This document shows positions 1 to 8,489 of a stretch of DNA of 64,000 nt, one piece after another (the first letter of the stretch is position 1; each line of letters starts with the position of its first letter). Origin of the DNA: Candidatus Latescibacterota bacterium. GTDB taxonomy: Bacteria > JAAXHH01. The notes under the pieces are model-generated. The model made no database searches. It saw only the letters and a list, made by a program, of their open reading frames with translations, and was not told where the DNA came from. The position numbers were made by a program, and so were the translations under genes. Where the stretch lies: NCBI GenBank assembly GCA_012270975.1, contig JAAXHH010000011.1, forward strand, positions 64,381 to 128,380. The letters run 5' to 3'.

Positions 1-1
1 C

Positions 2-2059
2 CCCGATTCCGCGTTGGAGGGGCAGTACAGAGCGGTCATCTCGGAGTCCATGGCCAAGAAGTACTTCGGCGACGCGGACCCCATGGGCGAGGTCATGCGC
101 CTGGACAACACGTACAGCTTTACCATCACGGGCATCATGGAGGATTTCCCGAGCCACACGCATTTCACCGCGGATATGTTCCTGTCGTTTGGGCCCGAGT
201 TGAACTTCATAGACAACTGGTGGAGTGCGACCTACTATACTTACCTGCGTCTGAACGATCAGCGTCTCGCTCCTGACCTGACGTCAAAGTTCCAGTCTTA
301 TTTCGACACCGAAATCAAGCCCGCGAACCCGCAGAGCATCCAGGATTACCGGTTTGCCCTTCAGCCGTTGGCCTCGATACACCTGCGTTCCAATCTCCTC
401 AACGAACTCGAATCGAACAGCAGCATGGCGTACCTTTACACCCTCATGACGGGGGCCGTTTTCCTGCTGCTGATCGCCTGCATCAACTTCATCAATCTGT
501 CCATGGTCCAGTCGACCGCCAAGGCGAAGGAAGTGGGCCTCATGAAGGTGTTTGGCGCGGACCGTTCCCGTATCGTCATGCAGTATCTGAGCGGGTCCGT
601 ACTGATCTCGGGTCTGGTACTCTTACTGGCCGTTCTGCTGGCCCGCCTTTCGCTTCCGGCCTTCAACGCCGTGACCGGGAAGGCGCTGTCCATGGACCTG
701 ATGCAGCATCTCGACGTCTGGCTTGGCCTTATCGCCATCTCGGTACTGGCGGGCGTGTTGTCGGGGAGTTTTCCGGCCATGGTCCTGTCCGGATATCGCC
801 CGATGGACGCCCTGAGCCGCCGATTAAGCCAGGCGATCGACTATCCTTTCGTAAAACGGGTGCTCATCACCGTGCAGTTCACCCTCTCCGTGATCCTGAT
901 CACCAGCACGGGGGTGGTGTACAATCAGTTGCAGTACATGATGAATGAACCTCCTGGTTTCGAAAAGTCTGACGTGGTGGTTGCCCCCCTGATCTCGGGA
1001 TTCTTCGTGGATACCGATACACAGGAATCCTCCGAGGGTTCCCAACAGTTTAGCATGAGATCGTCCGAGGGATTCCAGAACGAGTTGCTTCAGTCACCGT
1101 ATATCCAGGGTGTTTCCCTGTCGGACTACGTACCCGGACTCGCGCCGGGGCGGGGAATGATCGGGGAAACCATGGTGCGCAGAGGAGACGGCAGCGATAT
1201 CCCCGCGTCCACGTCCATCCGCATAGTGAACGTCGAACACGATTTCTTCGAGACCCTGGGCATGAATCTGATCCTGGGGACGAATCTGAAGCCACGAGAT
1301 ATGAGGGTCTTCAATCCGTTCGCCGTTCTTGAGATCGTGCTGAACGAAACGGCGGTGCGGCATCTGGGATGGACTTCCCCCGAAGAGGCCCTGGACAAGC
1401 CGGTGGAACTGGTCCACCCACGGTTTGTAAACCGAGGCAGGGTCGTCGGTGTGGTCCAGGACACCCACTTTCGTTCCCTCTACCAGCCCGTAGAACCCAT
1501 GGTGTTCTTAAGCAGTACTTTCGGGGAACACATGAGCGTTCGATTGCAGCCGGGCAGTACGTCCTCCGCGCTTGAGTACCTCAATGGCGTCTGGCAATCT
1601 CACTATCCGGAGATTCCGCTTTTCTATTCCTTTCTCGAAGACGACATAGACCGACTGTATCTGCCCGAAGAGCGACTTGGCACGCTCCTCGGAATATGCG
1701 CGTTGCTAGCCATTGTTCTGACCTTCCTTGGGCTGTTCAACCTGGTCTCCCTTACCATGCACCAGCGGACGAGGGAAATCGGCGTTCGCAAGATACTCGG
1801 CTCGACCCGGCCGCAGCTTGTTCAGCTATTGTCGAAAGAGTTCGTGGTCATGGCTGTCGCGGGGAGTTTTACCGCCTGGCCGATCGTCTACTTCGTCATG
1901 GACAGCTGGCTGCGGGATTTCGCCTATCGCACGGCGCCCAGCCCGGCGCTCTTCTTCCTGGCGGGCCTGGCCGTACTGGCCATCGCGACGGCCACGGTCG
2001 GCTTGCACGTCCTCAGGGCGGCCCGGTCGAATCCCGTTGAAGCGTTGAGGTATGAGTAG
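2..2059 (+). CDS. FtsX/MacB-type ABC transporter permease, 5' end cut by window
   Basis: Inner-membrane permease of the MacB/FtsX family, which works with an ATPase to move lipids, peptides or lipoproteins or to drive envelope processes by mechanotransmission. The reading frame is open to the window edge and the first residues (VISESMAKKYFGDADPMG) are mid-domain MacB periplasmic sequence, so the N-terminus and first membrane helix are missing. Visible in order are the end of a periplasmic domain, an FtsX core with helices near residues 140-162, 192-212, 235-258 and 280-303, a second periplasmic domain (about 305-550), and a second FtsX core near 555-580, 610-632 and 642-668, ending in the usual NPVEALRYE tail. 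Two FtsX cores in one chain match the roughly 800-residue permeases common in FCB bacteria. The substrate cannot be read from sequence. It is followed 42 bases later by an FMN-binding protein on the same strand. Confidence 0.9.
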   Translation, partial: PDSALEGQYRAVISESMAKKYFGDADPMGEVMRLDNTYSFTITGIMEDFPSHTHFTADMFLSFGPELNFIDNWWSATYYTYLRLNDQRLAPDLTSKFQSYFDTEIKPANPQSIQDYRFALQPLASIHLRSNLLNELESNSSMAYLYTLMTGAVFLLLIACINFINLSMVQSTAKAKEVGLMKVFGADRSRIVMQYLSGSVLISGLVLLLAVLLARLSLPAFNAVTGKALSMDLMQHLDVWLGLIAISVLAGVLSGSFPAMVLSGYRPMDALSRRLSQAIDYPFVKRVLITVQFTLSVILITSTGVVYNQLQYMMNEPPGFEKSDVVVAPLISGFFVDTDTQESSEGSQQFSMRSSEGFQNELLQSPYIQGVSLSDYVPGLAPGRGMIGETMVRRGDGSDIPASTSIRIVNVEHDFFETLGMNLILGTNLKPRDMRVFNPFAVLEIVLNETAVRHLGWTSPEEALDKPVELVHPRFVNRGRVVGVVQDTHFRSLYQPVEPMVFLSSTFGEHMSVRLQPGSTSSALEYLNGVWQSHYPEIPLFYSFLEDDIDRLYLPEERLGTLLGICALLAIVLTFLGLFNLVSLTMHQRTREIGVRKILGSTRPQLVQLLSKEFVVMAVAGSFTAWPIVYFVMDSWLRDFAYRTAPSPALFFLAGLAVLAIATATVGLHVLRAARSNPVEALRYE

Positions 2060-2101
2060 TGTTTCCGACCTTCTGCAGACGTCCAGTCGGGTGACTTACC
2101 T

Positions 2102-2719
2102 ATGGTGCAGTTCTTGAAACGTAATCGAATGGCCAAGGCGATGATCTTCGTGGTCAGCGCCGTAATCGTGGCCGTGAATCTCGTCTATCTGATGGGACCC
2201 GCCGGAACCGATGTGGTCGGTTTCGATCCGTCGCTCGACAGGACGTCAAACGAGCTGACCGGCACGTCCAACCTGTTCCCGCCACTTGACGAATCGACCG
2301 TTTCGGAGTTTGTCTCGATTACTTTCCCCATGGCCGAATCCCGGAAGCACGAGGACTTTCGGGGATATGACCGCTACGTGATCTTCGGTGGACAGGTCGA
2401 TCCTGTAGGATACGTTTACGAGGTACAGGAGGATCTCCGCTGTCCCGTGTGCAACAACGTTCGATTGCTCGTCGCCCTCGATCCCGCCGGCGAGATCAAA
2501 GAGATACAGGCGCTCGAACCGCTTGAACTCTCCGGTGACCCAATGCCGGTCGAGGATGAGACCGGATTCTTCCGGCAATTCACGTCGGATCGCGACGAGG
2601 CGCCCCACGAGCCTTCCTATGTGCTCGGCGAAAACATCGATGGAATCACCGGTGCTACGAAGAGCTCGATCCACATAGTGGACGCGCTCAACAGACTGCT
2701 GTTTACCCATCGGGGTTAA
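2102..2719 (+). CDS. Membrane-anchored FMN-binding domain protein
   Basis: A 205-residue protein with one N-terminal membrane segment (about residues 13-33) and an exported domain. Near residues 181-185 it carries the TGAT motif (context DGITGATKSS), the site at which ApbE enzymes attach FMN to a threonine through a phosphoester bond. A CPVC pair sits at residues 114-117, unusual for the family and possibly a redox disulfide or metal site. The flavin transferase gene lies 75 bases downstream on the same strand, supporting the assignment. By family knowledge it is probably a one-electron carrier on the outer face of the inner membrane; its partner is not visible, though the upstream permease may be co-transcribed. 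It is not closely similar to the second FMN-binding protein at 29732-30319. Confidence 0.8.
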   Translation: MVQFLKRNRMAKAMIFVVSAVIVAVNLVYLMGPAGTDVVGFDPSLDRTSNELTGTSNLFPPLDESTVSEFVSITFPMAESRKHEDFRGYDRYVIFGGQVDPVGYVYEVQEDLRCPVCNNVRLLVALDPAGEIKEIQALEPLELSGDPMPVEDETGFFRQFTSDRDEAPHEPSYVLGENIDGITGATKSSIHIVDALNRLLFTHRG

Positions 2720-2794
2720 GTTCTGCAGTGTTGAGGCCCTTTAGGGCCCTTTTCAGGCTACACGACTCCTCGTAATCCTTGATAACACAATGAT

Positions 2795-3817
2795 ATGAAT
2801 CGACGTGCTTTCATCAAATCACTGGGACTTTCCTCGGCCGTGTTGCTTGTGCCATGCAGGACTGGCGCATGGCCATCCGCCGGTTCCCCGCTCGTTCGCC
2901 GCCATCAGTTTCACATGGGGACGACGATAGAACTGATTCTGACCGGAGAGGAATACGGTCGTGAGACGGTGGTCCGATCCTTCGACGCGCTTTCGGAGAT
3001 CGACCGTCTGCTCAGCGTGCATCAAAGCACCAGCGAACTTTCTCAGGTCAACTATAATTCCGGGAAGTGGCACGAGGTATCCCCCCACTTCAACCGGGTT
3101 GCGTCGACCGCGCGGAGGATCGGCGAGATGACGGGCGGGGCGTTCGACGTGACCGTACTGCCCGTTATGCGGCACTGGGGGTTCTACGATGCGGATTCGC
3201 CAGGTCAGGACGCGAGTAAGTCCCGCCGTTCGCTTCGAAGTATCCTCGAACAGGTCGATTTCCGTCAGTTGCAGGTGAAGGGGCGTGAAGCGCGCGTCGC
3301 GTCGTCCGGGTATAGCGCGGACTTCGGCGGGATAGCCAAAGGATACGGCGTGGACCGGGCGGTCCGAGCGTTAAGGGACCAAAACGTCCGATGTGTCCTG
3401 GTTTCGGCCGGAGGGGACATCTTTGCCCTGGGACGACCCGCACCGAATCGCCTGTGGCGCGTCGGGATCCGTTCACCGTACCGCCCAGATGCACTATGCG
3501 CCATGGTCGAACTCGAAGACGAGGCCATTGCGACGGCAGGGGGCTATGAAAACTATCGGATCGCTCAGGGCCGCCGCATTGCGCACATTCTCAATCCCCG
3601 GCTGGGGGTTTCATCGGACCACGTGCTCAGCGCCACGATCATCGCTCCAGACACCATGACCGCGGACGCCCTGGCGACAGCGACCTACATTATGGGTGTC
3701 GAAGATTCACTGCGACTACTGGACGATATGCCTCACGTCGAAGGAGTCTGGATTGATAGGCGCGGGCAAGTGACCTGCACGCCGTACATTAAGAATCGAT
3801 TACAGATTGTAGGTTGA
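2795..3817 (+). CDS. apbE: FAD:protein FMN transferase, Tat-exported
   Basis: ApbE transfers FMN from FAD to a threonine of exported flavoproteins in a Mg-dependent reaction. The 340-residue length is normal. The N-terminus reads MNRRAFIKSLG, a twin-arginine signal, so the enzyme should be exported folded and act in the periplasm. Family motifs are present: FGGIAKGYGVDRAV near residues 178-190, AGGDIFALG near 205-213 and the metal-binding TADALATA near 288-295. It follows an FMN-binding protein whose TGAT motif is the expected substrate. A second apbE of different sequence lies at 30297-31307 and has its own neighbouring FMN-binding target, so the window holds two separate flavinylation modules. 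Confidence 0.93.
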   Translation: MNRRAFIKSLGLSSAVLLVPCRTGAWPSAGSPLVRRHQFHMGTTIELILTGEEYGRETVVRSFDALSEIDRLLSVHQSTSELSQVNYNSGKWHEVSPHFNRVASTARRIGEMTGGAFDVTVLPVMRHWGFYDADSPGQDASKSRRSLRSILEQVDFRQLQVKGREARVASSGYSADFGGIAKGYGVDRAVRALRDQNVRCVLVSAGGDIFALGRPAPNRLWRVGIRSPYRPDALCAMVELEDEAIATAGGYENYRIAQGRRIAHILNPRLGVSSDHVLSATIIAPDTMTADALATATYIMGVEDSLRLLDDMPHVEGVWIDRRGQVTCTPYIKNRLQIVG

Positions 3818-3865
3818 AACGGGCGCGGTTCGTCGGTGTCGAATCATGCGAGATCATCTGCACTT

Positions 3866-4126
3866 CTATTCATCGCTCTTCGCACTGAGCCTCAAGAGTC
3901 CTTCCACGCGCCCCAGCCTCCCGTTCATGTCGTGCATTTCGGAGCGCAGCGCGGAGAACTCGGTGCGCAGCTCTTTGAATTCGGCGCGTATTTCCGTGAA
4001 TTCCGCTCTCATTTCGTCCCTGAGCGTCTGATTAGCCTGAGAAGTAAAGGTGAGTAGCGTGATGACAATGATTACGATGGTGGAGATAGCCTGAACGCCC
4101 ACCATGGGCCAGTTTACTTTTTCCAT
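3866..4126 (-). CDS. Small membrane/coiled-coil protein, copy 1 (five-heptad form)
   Basis: An 86-residue protein of unknown function, the longest of three tandem paralogues. The ATG at 4126 is chosen because a GGGAG ribosome-binding site lies just upstream and because all copies begin MEKVNWPMVG. One membrane helix occupies about residues 7-28, then comes a charged amphipathic helix built of seven-residue units: TLRDEMR, AEFTEIR, AEFKELR, TEFSALR, SEMHDMN, then GRLGRVE and the tail GLLRLSAKSDE. The topology (membrane anchor plus coiled coil) suggests an oligomeric membrane-associated scaffold. Resemblance to XhlA-type proteins is only in layout and I do not claim homology. Copies 2 and 3 lie directly upstream on the same strand. 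Confidence 0.75.
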   Translation of the reverse strand: MEKVNWPMVGVQAISTIVIIVITLLTFTSQANQTLRDEMRAEFTEIRAEFKELRTEFSALRSEMHDMNGRLGRVEGLLRLSAKSDE

Positions 4127-4204
4127 TGTGCACTCCCTATATTGACAGCCTTCCGGACTGCATGCCGTCCGACACCCGGAATATACTCCCGTCACCGCCT
4201 GGTT

Positions 4205-4444
4205 TTATTCATCGCCTTTCGAACCAAGCCTCAAGAGTCCTCCTACACGACCAAGCCTTCCGTTCATGTCGTGCACTTCGGAACGCAACGCGGAGAACTC
4301 GGCGCGCATTTCACTCAACTCCGTTCTCATCTCGTCTCTGAGTGTTTGAATAGCCTGCGAAGTAAAGGTAAGCAGCGAAATGACCACGATCACGATGGTG
4401 GAGATGGCCTGAATGCCCACCATGGGCCAGTTTACTTTTTCCAT
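4205..4444 (-). CDS. Small membrane/coiled-coil protein, copy 2 (four-heptad form)
   Basis: A 79-residue paralogue of the proteins on either side. The ATG at 4444 follows a GGGAG ribosome-binding site identical to that of copy 1. The membrane helix (MVGIQAISTIVIVVISLLTF) is nearly identical to copy 3. The heptad region reads TLRDEMR, TELSEMR, AEFSALR, SEVHDMN, then GRLGRVG and the tail, one seven-residue unit fewer than copy 1 and one more than copy 3. The longer open frame to 4528 runs into the spacer and is not supported. Function unknown; probably co-expressed with the other copies. Confidence 0.75.
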   Translation of the reverse strand: MEKVNWPMVGIQAISTIVIVVISLLTFTSQAIQTLRDEMRTELSEMRAEFSALRSEVHDMNGRLGRVGGLLRLGSKGDE

Positions 4445-4520
4445 TGTGCACTCCCTATATTGACCGCCTTCTGGACAGCATGCCGTCCAGCACCCGGAAT
4501 ATACTCTCGTCATCGCCTGT

Positions 4521-4739
4521 TTATTCATCGCTCTTCGCGTTAAGCCGCAATAGTCCCTCTACGCGGCCAAGCCTCCCGTTCATGTCGTGCATTTCGGCGC
4601 GTATTTCATTCAACTCCACTCTAAGCTCATTCCTTAGCGATTGAATAGCCTGCGAAGTAAAGGTGAGCAGCGAGATGACCACGATCACGATGGTGGAGAT
4701 GGCCTGAATGCCCACCATGGGCCAGTTTACTTTTTCCAT
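4521..4739 (-). CDS. Small membrane/coiled-coil protein, copy 3 (three-heptad form)
   Basis: A 72-residue protein, the promoter-proximal and shortest copy. It has the best ribosome-binding site of the three (AAGGAGG, 8 bases before the ATG at 4739). One membrane helix is followed by SLRNELR, VELNEIR, AEMHDMN, GRLGRVE and the tail GLLRLNAKSDE. Spacing to copy 2 is 76 bases from stop to next start, so all three can be read from one transcript. The region upstream (4740-5006) is non-coding and would hold the promoter. No function is recognised. Confidence 0.75.
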   Translation of the reverse strand: MEKVNWPMVGIQAISTIVIVVISLLTFTSQAIQSLRNELRVELNEIRAEMHDMNGRLGRVEGLLRLNAKSDE

Positions 4740-5006
4740 GCGAGTTCCTCCTTCTGGAACGCAAGATGTTTGTCGATGGGACGTTGGCGAGTGCTCTATA
4801 TCTGATGGATTGGTCGAAAATCAGGCGTATATCTCGTAACGTATTGAAGTACCGCGTATACCGATGCGTCTGTTCGCTAGGAATCCCACCATTACGCGGG
4901 TGGATCTGCGAGGGCGCAGCGTGGATCTGCAGTTGCTTCGACGTTATATATCGGTGGATTGTGCGCCAAGGAGGACCAGCAGGACGCGAGGTAGACAGCA
5001 CACGTC
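4740..5006. other. Intergenic region upstream of the small-protein array
   Basis: A 267-base stretch without a credible gene. It contains a direct repeat of GTGGATCTGC about 20 bases apart (near 4898-4930) and AT-rich words such as TATATC on the strand leading into the small-protein array, where a promoter is expected. No clear -35/-10 pair is seen. Confidence 0.4.
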
Positions 5007-5741
5007 TTACCCGCCCCGTCCCGGCGGCCAGGTGACGAAGTATTCCGGCGCCCAGCGTCTGGCAAGATGGAAATCGTGTCTTTGATCGACTCCCGCGGGC
5101 GGCGCCGTCTCCGCATCGATCCAGGCCTCGATGCCTGCCAGCCCTGGGAACTCCAGAATCCAGACCAACTCGCCGTGCACACTGGCGCCCATCAGGTGAA
5201 AGGCCTCGCCGTGGATGAGGCCGTGGCTTTGGCTCACCTTGCGCATGCGTCGCCATCTCTCCGAGTCGCGATTCCCAGGGGAAGCCTGGTCGGGCCCGCG
5301 GTACTGCCTGCCGAAGGCCAACAGGACGATCGACGAAGGATCGGCGTAAAGGGCTGGGATCTTGTGCGGATCGGCGCCGGCGGTAACCGGTGGTTCGGGT
5401 TTGCGCGGTAGCCAGTTGAGGCCCTCCGGTCGCCAGCGCCGGGCCAGGGCGTAGTCGTAGAAGCCGTAGCGTCCGTATGGGGGTTCCGTCTCGGCCGACA
5501 TCCAGGCCTCCGCGCCGGCGAGGTCCGGAAATTCAATGGTCCAGAATCGCTCCCAGTTGCCACGGGGCCCCAGAAGCCGGTAACCGTGGATGCCGATCAG
5601 GCCGTGGCGCTCGGAGACCGACAGCATAAGGTCAACGTGCTGGCGTTCAAAATCGATCCGCTGAGCCTGGTCCAGCCGATGCCACTCCGGCAACCGTCCA
5701 CCACGGAAAAGAACGACAACGTTTTCGTCCTGCCCGGTCAT
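5007..5741 (-). CDS. Internally duplicated dimeric alpha/beta-barrel-like protein
   Basis: A 244-residue cytoplasmic protein made of two homologous halves. Each half contains an arginine-rich segment with an SERHGLI or SQSHGLI motif, then WxxEFPxLAGxEAW(M/I)xAET.PP, then a DF/DY.LARRW motif; the first spans about residues 8-108 and the second about 130-238. The pattern of a short ferredoxin-like domain with a conserved EFP...A...W helix suggests a dimeric alpha/beta-barrel fold (YCII/NIPSNAP-like), the duplication making an intramolecular dimer. Function not recognised. Its start overlaps the stop of the upstream PfkB kinase gene (ATGA), so the two are translationally coupled. Confidence 0.65.
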   Translation of the reverse strand: MTGQDENVVVLFRGGRLPEWHRLDQAQRIDFERQHVDLMLSVSERHGLIGIHGYRLLGPRGNWERFWTIEFPDLAGAEAWMSAETEPPYGRYGFYDYALARRWRPEGLNWLPRKPEPPVTAGADPHKIPALYADPSSIVLLAFGRQYRGPDQASPGNRDSERWRRMRKVSQSHGLIHGEAFHLMGASVHGELVWILEFPGLAGIEAWIDAETAPPAGVDQRHDFHLARRWAPEYFVTWPPGRGG

Positions 5742-6691
5742 CGAATCTTCCTTTCAGAGTCAAACGTACCCCTCTCCGGCAATCCCGCCACGGTGCAGTT
5801 CACGCTTGCGACCCGATTCGCGAGACGGGTTGCCAGGGCGGGGTCTCTCGATGCCAGGTACTCGGTTATGAAGCCGGCGGCAAAGGCGTCCCCGCATCCG
5901 GTCGTGTCGACCACATCTGCGACCGGGACAGACGGAATGACGACGGATTCGGTAACATGGTCCTCGCGATAAACCGTGACGGGACCGAGGGGCCCCCGGG
6001 TGATAACGCATACCGAGGGGCCGAGCGTAGTCACGGACTGCCCGAAGGCGATGTAATCATCCACCGCCTCCAGTGACTGCCCACGTCCACTCGATGCCGC
6101 CGCTTCCTTCCCCGCGCCGGCCAGCAGTCGCGCCTCCACTTCGTTCATCTGAACCATGTCGAACATTTCAATCCATCGTCGCCAGTCTTCCGGCGCCAGT
6201 CTTCGCCGGTAGCCCTCCGCGTCGATGCCCAGACAGAGGTTGTGCACGTCCAGGTACAACAGCCCGGAGGAGCTGCCGCGTATGACTTCCATGGTCTCCA
6301 GGGTGATGTCGTCCCCGACGATGAAATTCACCAGCAGGGCGTCGAGGTCCAGAAAGGGTTCGATCTGTTCGAGGGGAATAGGGTCGATATGGTTCGTCAG
6401 CTGTTCGACTTTTTCCATGGCCTCGTCGTAACGGATCTGGTTTCGGCTGGTGCCTTTCGGAGAAAGGACGACTCCCCGGGTGTTTACGGTGGGGCGGCAG
6501 GCCAGGATGGCGCGCATGGCGTCGTAGCAATCCGCGCCGATGCGGCTGATGGGATACACCCGGTCGCCGTCTCCGATCAGGTCGGCCATTACAGTGGTGT
6601 TGTACAGGATGCCGCCGAGATCCTGCACCTGGCGGCCACCGGCCATAAAGATGGTGTCGTGGTTAATGAGACCAATGATGCCTATGCGCAT
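5738..6691 (-). CDS. PfkB-family carbohydrate/nucleoside kinase
   Basis: A 317-residue ribokinase-like enzyme that phosphorylates a sugar or nucleoside with ATP. The signature DTTGCGDAFAAGF near residues 262-274 contains the anion hole and catalytic Asp. The N-terminal substrate half shows GGILYNTTVMADLIG and a conserved DVHNLCLG stretch. The substrate is uncertain: position after a heptosyltransferase could hint at heptose metabolism, where HldE/RfaE kinases are also PfkB enzymes, but there is no fused cytidylyltransferase domain and the N-terminus is closer to the general ribokinase/adenosine-kinase type. It starts 12 bases after the heptosyltransferase stop and overlaps the next gene by four bases. 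Confidence 0.85.
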   Translation of the reverse strand: MRIGIIGLINHDTIFMAGGRQVQDLGGILYNTTVMADLIGDGDRVYPISRIGADCYDAMRAILACRPTVNTRGVVLSPKGTSRNQIRYDEAMEKVEQLTNHIDPIPLEQIEPFLDLDALLVNFIVGDDITLETMEVIRGSSSGLLYLDVHNLCLGIDAEGYRRRLAPEDWRRWIEMFDMVQMNEVEARLLAGAGKEAAASSGRGQSLEAVDDYIAFGQSVTTLGPSVCVITRGPLGPVTVYREDHVTESVVIPSVPVADVVDTTGCGDAFAAGFITEYLASRDPALATRLANRVASVNCTVAGLPERGTFDSERKIR

Positions 6692-6703
6692 AGTTGTCCG
6701 TAA

Positions 6704-7741
6704 CTAGCCCGCAACGGGCGTTTCAGGTTCCCCGCGTTGAATGGCCACGGCCTCTATCACCCGCTCCACGGCGATACTGCGCATGCAGTCATGGGTGCCG
6801 ATGGGACACCGGTTTCCGCCATGGGCACTGCAAGGCCGGCAGTTCATGGTGGTTTCGACGACCTGGTGCCCTTCTCCGTGCGGGGTGAAGCCAAATGCGG
6901 GAACCGTGGGCCCGAAGACGGCTACGACGGGTACGTCCATGGCGGCGGCCACGTGACTCATGCCGGTGTCGTTGGAAACGAAAACGGAGCAGCGGGCGGC
7001 GAGCGCGGCCGACTGCAGCAGGGTCAGCCTTCCCGCGGCGTTCAGCGGATCGACGCCGGATTCGGTGGCGATTCTGGTGCAGAGGGGCCGGTCCCCGGCA
7101 CTGCCGAAGAGCACGGCACGATATCCGTGTTCTTCCACGAGAAGCCGGATGAGCTCGGCATACCGGTCGGTCGGCCACCGCTTCGTCGCCCAGACCGAAC
7201 CGGGACTTACGCCGCAAATCTTGTCAGACGACGCCAGGTCCGATTCCCTGATCAGGGAGTCCGCCCGTTGCCGGTCCTCATCGTCCGGGTAAAGGGCGGG
7301 ACGAATCCCGTCCGTATCCACCCCCCACGAAGCGAAAAGAGAAAGGTTGCGTTCGACCTCGTGGACAGGCCGGTAGGGCACCCGCCCAGTCAGAAGCAGC
7401 TTGCCCGCGCTTCGATCGAAGCCCACCCGGACGGGCACGTCTGCCAGGTAACCCAGCAGTGCGCTTCGAAACGATCGGTGGGGAATCACCGCCGTATCGT
7501 AGGAAGCGCCACGTAATTTGCCGGCGAGGCGAAGCAGTTCCAGGGGGCCTTTTTGCCCGCCTTTCTTGTCATAAGCGAAGATGTCGTCGATGTGGGGGTT
7601 GTTGCGCAACAGGTTGGCCGTTTCGGGTCGCACGACGGCTCCGACGCGGTCGGCGCGCAGCCGCGTCCTGGCCGCTTCGAACAACGGGGTGGACAGCACG
7701 ACGTCGCCCACGAAAGCGGTTTGTATGACAAGTACTTTCAA
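6704..7741 (-). CDS. waaF: ADP-heptose:LPS heptosyltransferase (glycosyltransferase family 9)
   Basis: A 345-residue GT9 enzyme that transfers heptose onto the lipopolysaccharide inner core at the cytoplasmic face of the inner membrane. I place the start at a TTG at 7741, giving MKVLVIQTAFVGDVVLSTPL, the standard N-terminus with its glycine-rich acceptor loop, and an AGGA box lies upstream; the open frame further upstream is antisense-like sequence over the lipoprotein gene. The C-terminal half has GVSPGSVWATKRWP, FGSAGDRPLC, the ADP-heptose loop FVSNDTGMSHVAAAMDVPVVAVFGPT and a cysteine-containing MNCRPCSAHGGNRCPIGTHDCM segment, as in WaaF/RfaF. Whether it adds the first or second heptose cannot be told. 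It lies in a run with an LpxL-like acyltransferase, consistent with LPS biogenesis. Confidence 0.9.
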   Translation of the reverse strand: MKVLVIQTAFVGDVVLSTPLFEAARTRLRADRVGAVVRPETANLLRNNPHIDDIFAYDKKGGQKGPLELLRLAGKLRGASYDTAVIPHRSFRSALLGYLADVPVRVGFDRSAGKLLLTGRVPYRPVHEVERNLSLFASWGVDTDGIRPALYPDDEDRQRADSLIRESDLASSDKICGVSPGSVWATKRWPTDRYAELIRLLVEEHGYRAVLFGSAGDRPLCTRIATESGVDPLNAAGRLTLLQSAALAARCSVFVSNDTGMSHVAAAMDVPVVAVFGPTVPAFGFTPHGEGHQVVETTMNCRPCSAHGGNRCPIGTHDCMRSIAVERVIEAVAIQRGEPETPVAG

Positions 7742-7788
7742 GCCGCTGCGATTCCTGGTCCAAAGGCGGACTTCAGGCGCCCGCCCGT

Positions 7789-8475
7789 TTATTTCCTGAG
7801 CGAATTCAGAAAACCCTGGAACTCGCCTTCCGCGTCCAGGACGGTCTTTTCCGGTCCGGTGAGCTTGACGAACACGTTGCCGTCCGGCGCCTCGATAATG
7901 GCGCCGAGCATTTTGTAACCCGGTTTTTTCACGGCGCCCGACTGGAACATGGGACCCATGGAAGCGAGGTAGGTGCCCGCCAGGGACACCGTGGTCACCG
8001 TCAGGCCGTTGATGGTAGACTCCCGCTGGGCAAGCGTAGGCGGCCCCCCGGATTCCGTCTCGAACTGGTCCCGCCAGCGCTGCAGGTTCAGGTCGACGCT
8101 GCCACCCTGCCCCTGGCCGAAAAAGAACACGGCGCATTCGCCGGGTTCGTCGTCCCCTTCGGCCTGCGGGATCAGATAGGTCGCCATGCGCATCATCCGG
8201 GGTGGCTGCACCTCCCATCGCGCGGGCACCGTCCAGCCGACTCCCGCTGCTTCGCCCGCCGTCGTTTCTCCCTGGCTATACGCCGGAGCAGGGGCGTCCG
8301 CAGGGGCGTCCGGTCGCTCCGCGACAGCGGGAACCGCCGCTGGCGGCGGGGGGTCGCCTGGGGGCATCGGCGATCGTGAATCGGACTGTTCTCCTCCGTT
8401 TCCGCAGGCCGGGACGGCACCGACGACGCCAAAGAGAAAGACGGCGGAAATGGTGATGAATGGGTGGCGTGGCAT
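7789..8475 (-). CDS. Predicted lipoprotein with Pro-rich linker
   Basis: A 228-residue lipoprotein. The ATG at 8475 is preceded by AAAGGAG, which decides the start over a longer frame. The signal peptide MPRHPFITISAVFLFGVVGAV ends in a lipobox with Cys at about residue 24. A Pro/Ala-rich low-complexity linker (about 30-75) leads to a folded domain starting GVGWTVPARWEV and containing a conserved-looking block (FFFGQGQGGSVDLNLQRW, later GNVFVKLTGPEKTV). This layout recalls small proteins annotated as periplasmic lipoproteins of unknown function. It lies between lpxL-like (15 bases) and the heptosyltransferase (47 bases), so an envelope role is likely but not demonstrated. Confidence 0.75.
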   Translation of the reverse strand: MPRHPFITISAVFLFGVVGAVPACGNGGEQSDSRSPMPPGDPPPPAAVPAVAERPDAPADAPAPAYSQGETTAGEAAGVGWTVPARWEVQPPRMMRMATYLIPQAEGDDEPGECAVFFFGQGQGGSVDLNLQRWRDQFETESGGPPTLAQRESTINGLTVTTVSLAGTYLASMGPMFQSGAVKKPGYKMLGAIIEAPDGNVFVKLTGPEKTVLDAEGEFQGFLNSLRK

Positions 8476-8489
8476 GGAACAGGTCTCCT

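Larger units (their letters stand above)
3866..4739 (-). repeat. Tandem array of three diverged gene-length repeats
   Basis: Three direct repeats, each holding one small coiled-coil gene plus the following spacer. Start codons fall at 4126, 4444 and 4739. The spacer upstream of copies 1 and 2 is also conserved, including an imperfect palindrome around GCATGC and the words CCCGGAATATACTC, so the duplicated unit includes non-coding DNA and not only the reading frame. Confidence 0.85.

Noticed and set aside
3866-4739. Phage haemolysin XhlA or toxin genes
   Set aside because: Only the layout (one helix plus coiled coil) is similar; no phage genes are nearby and motif identity is not convincing.
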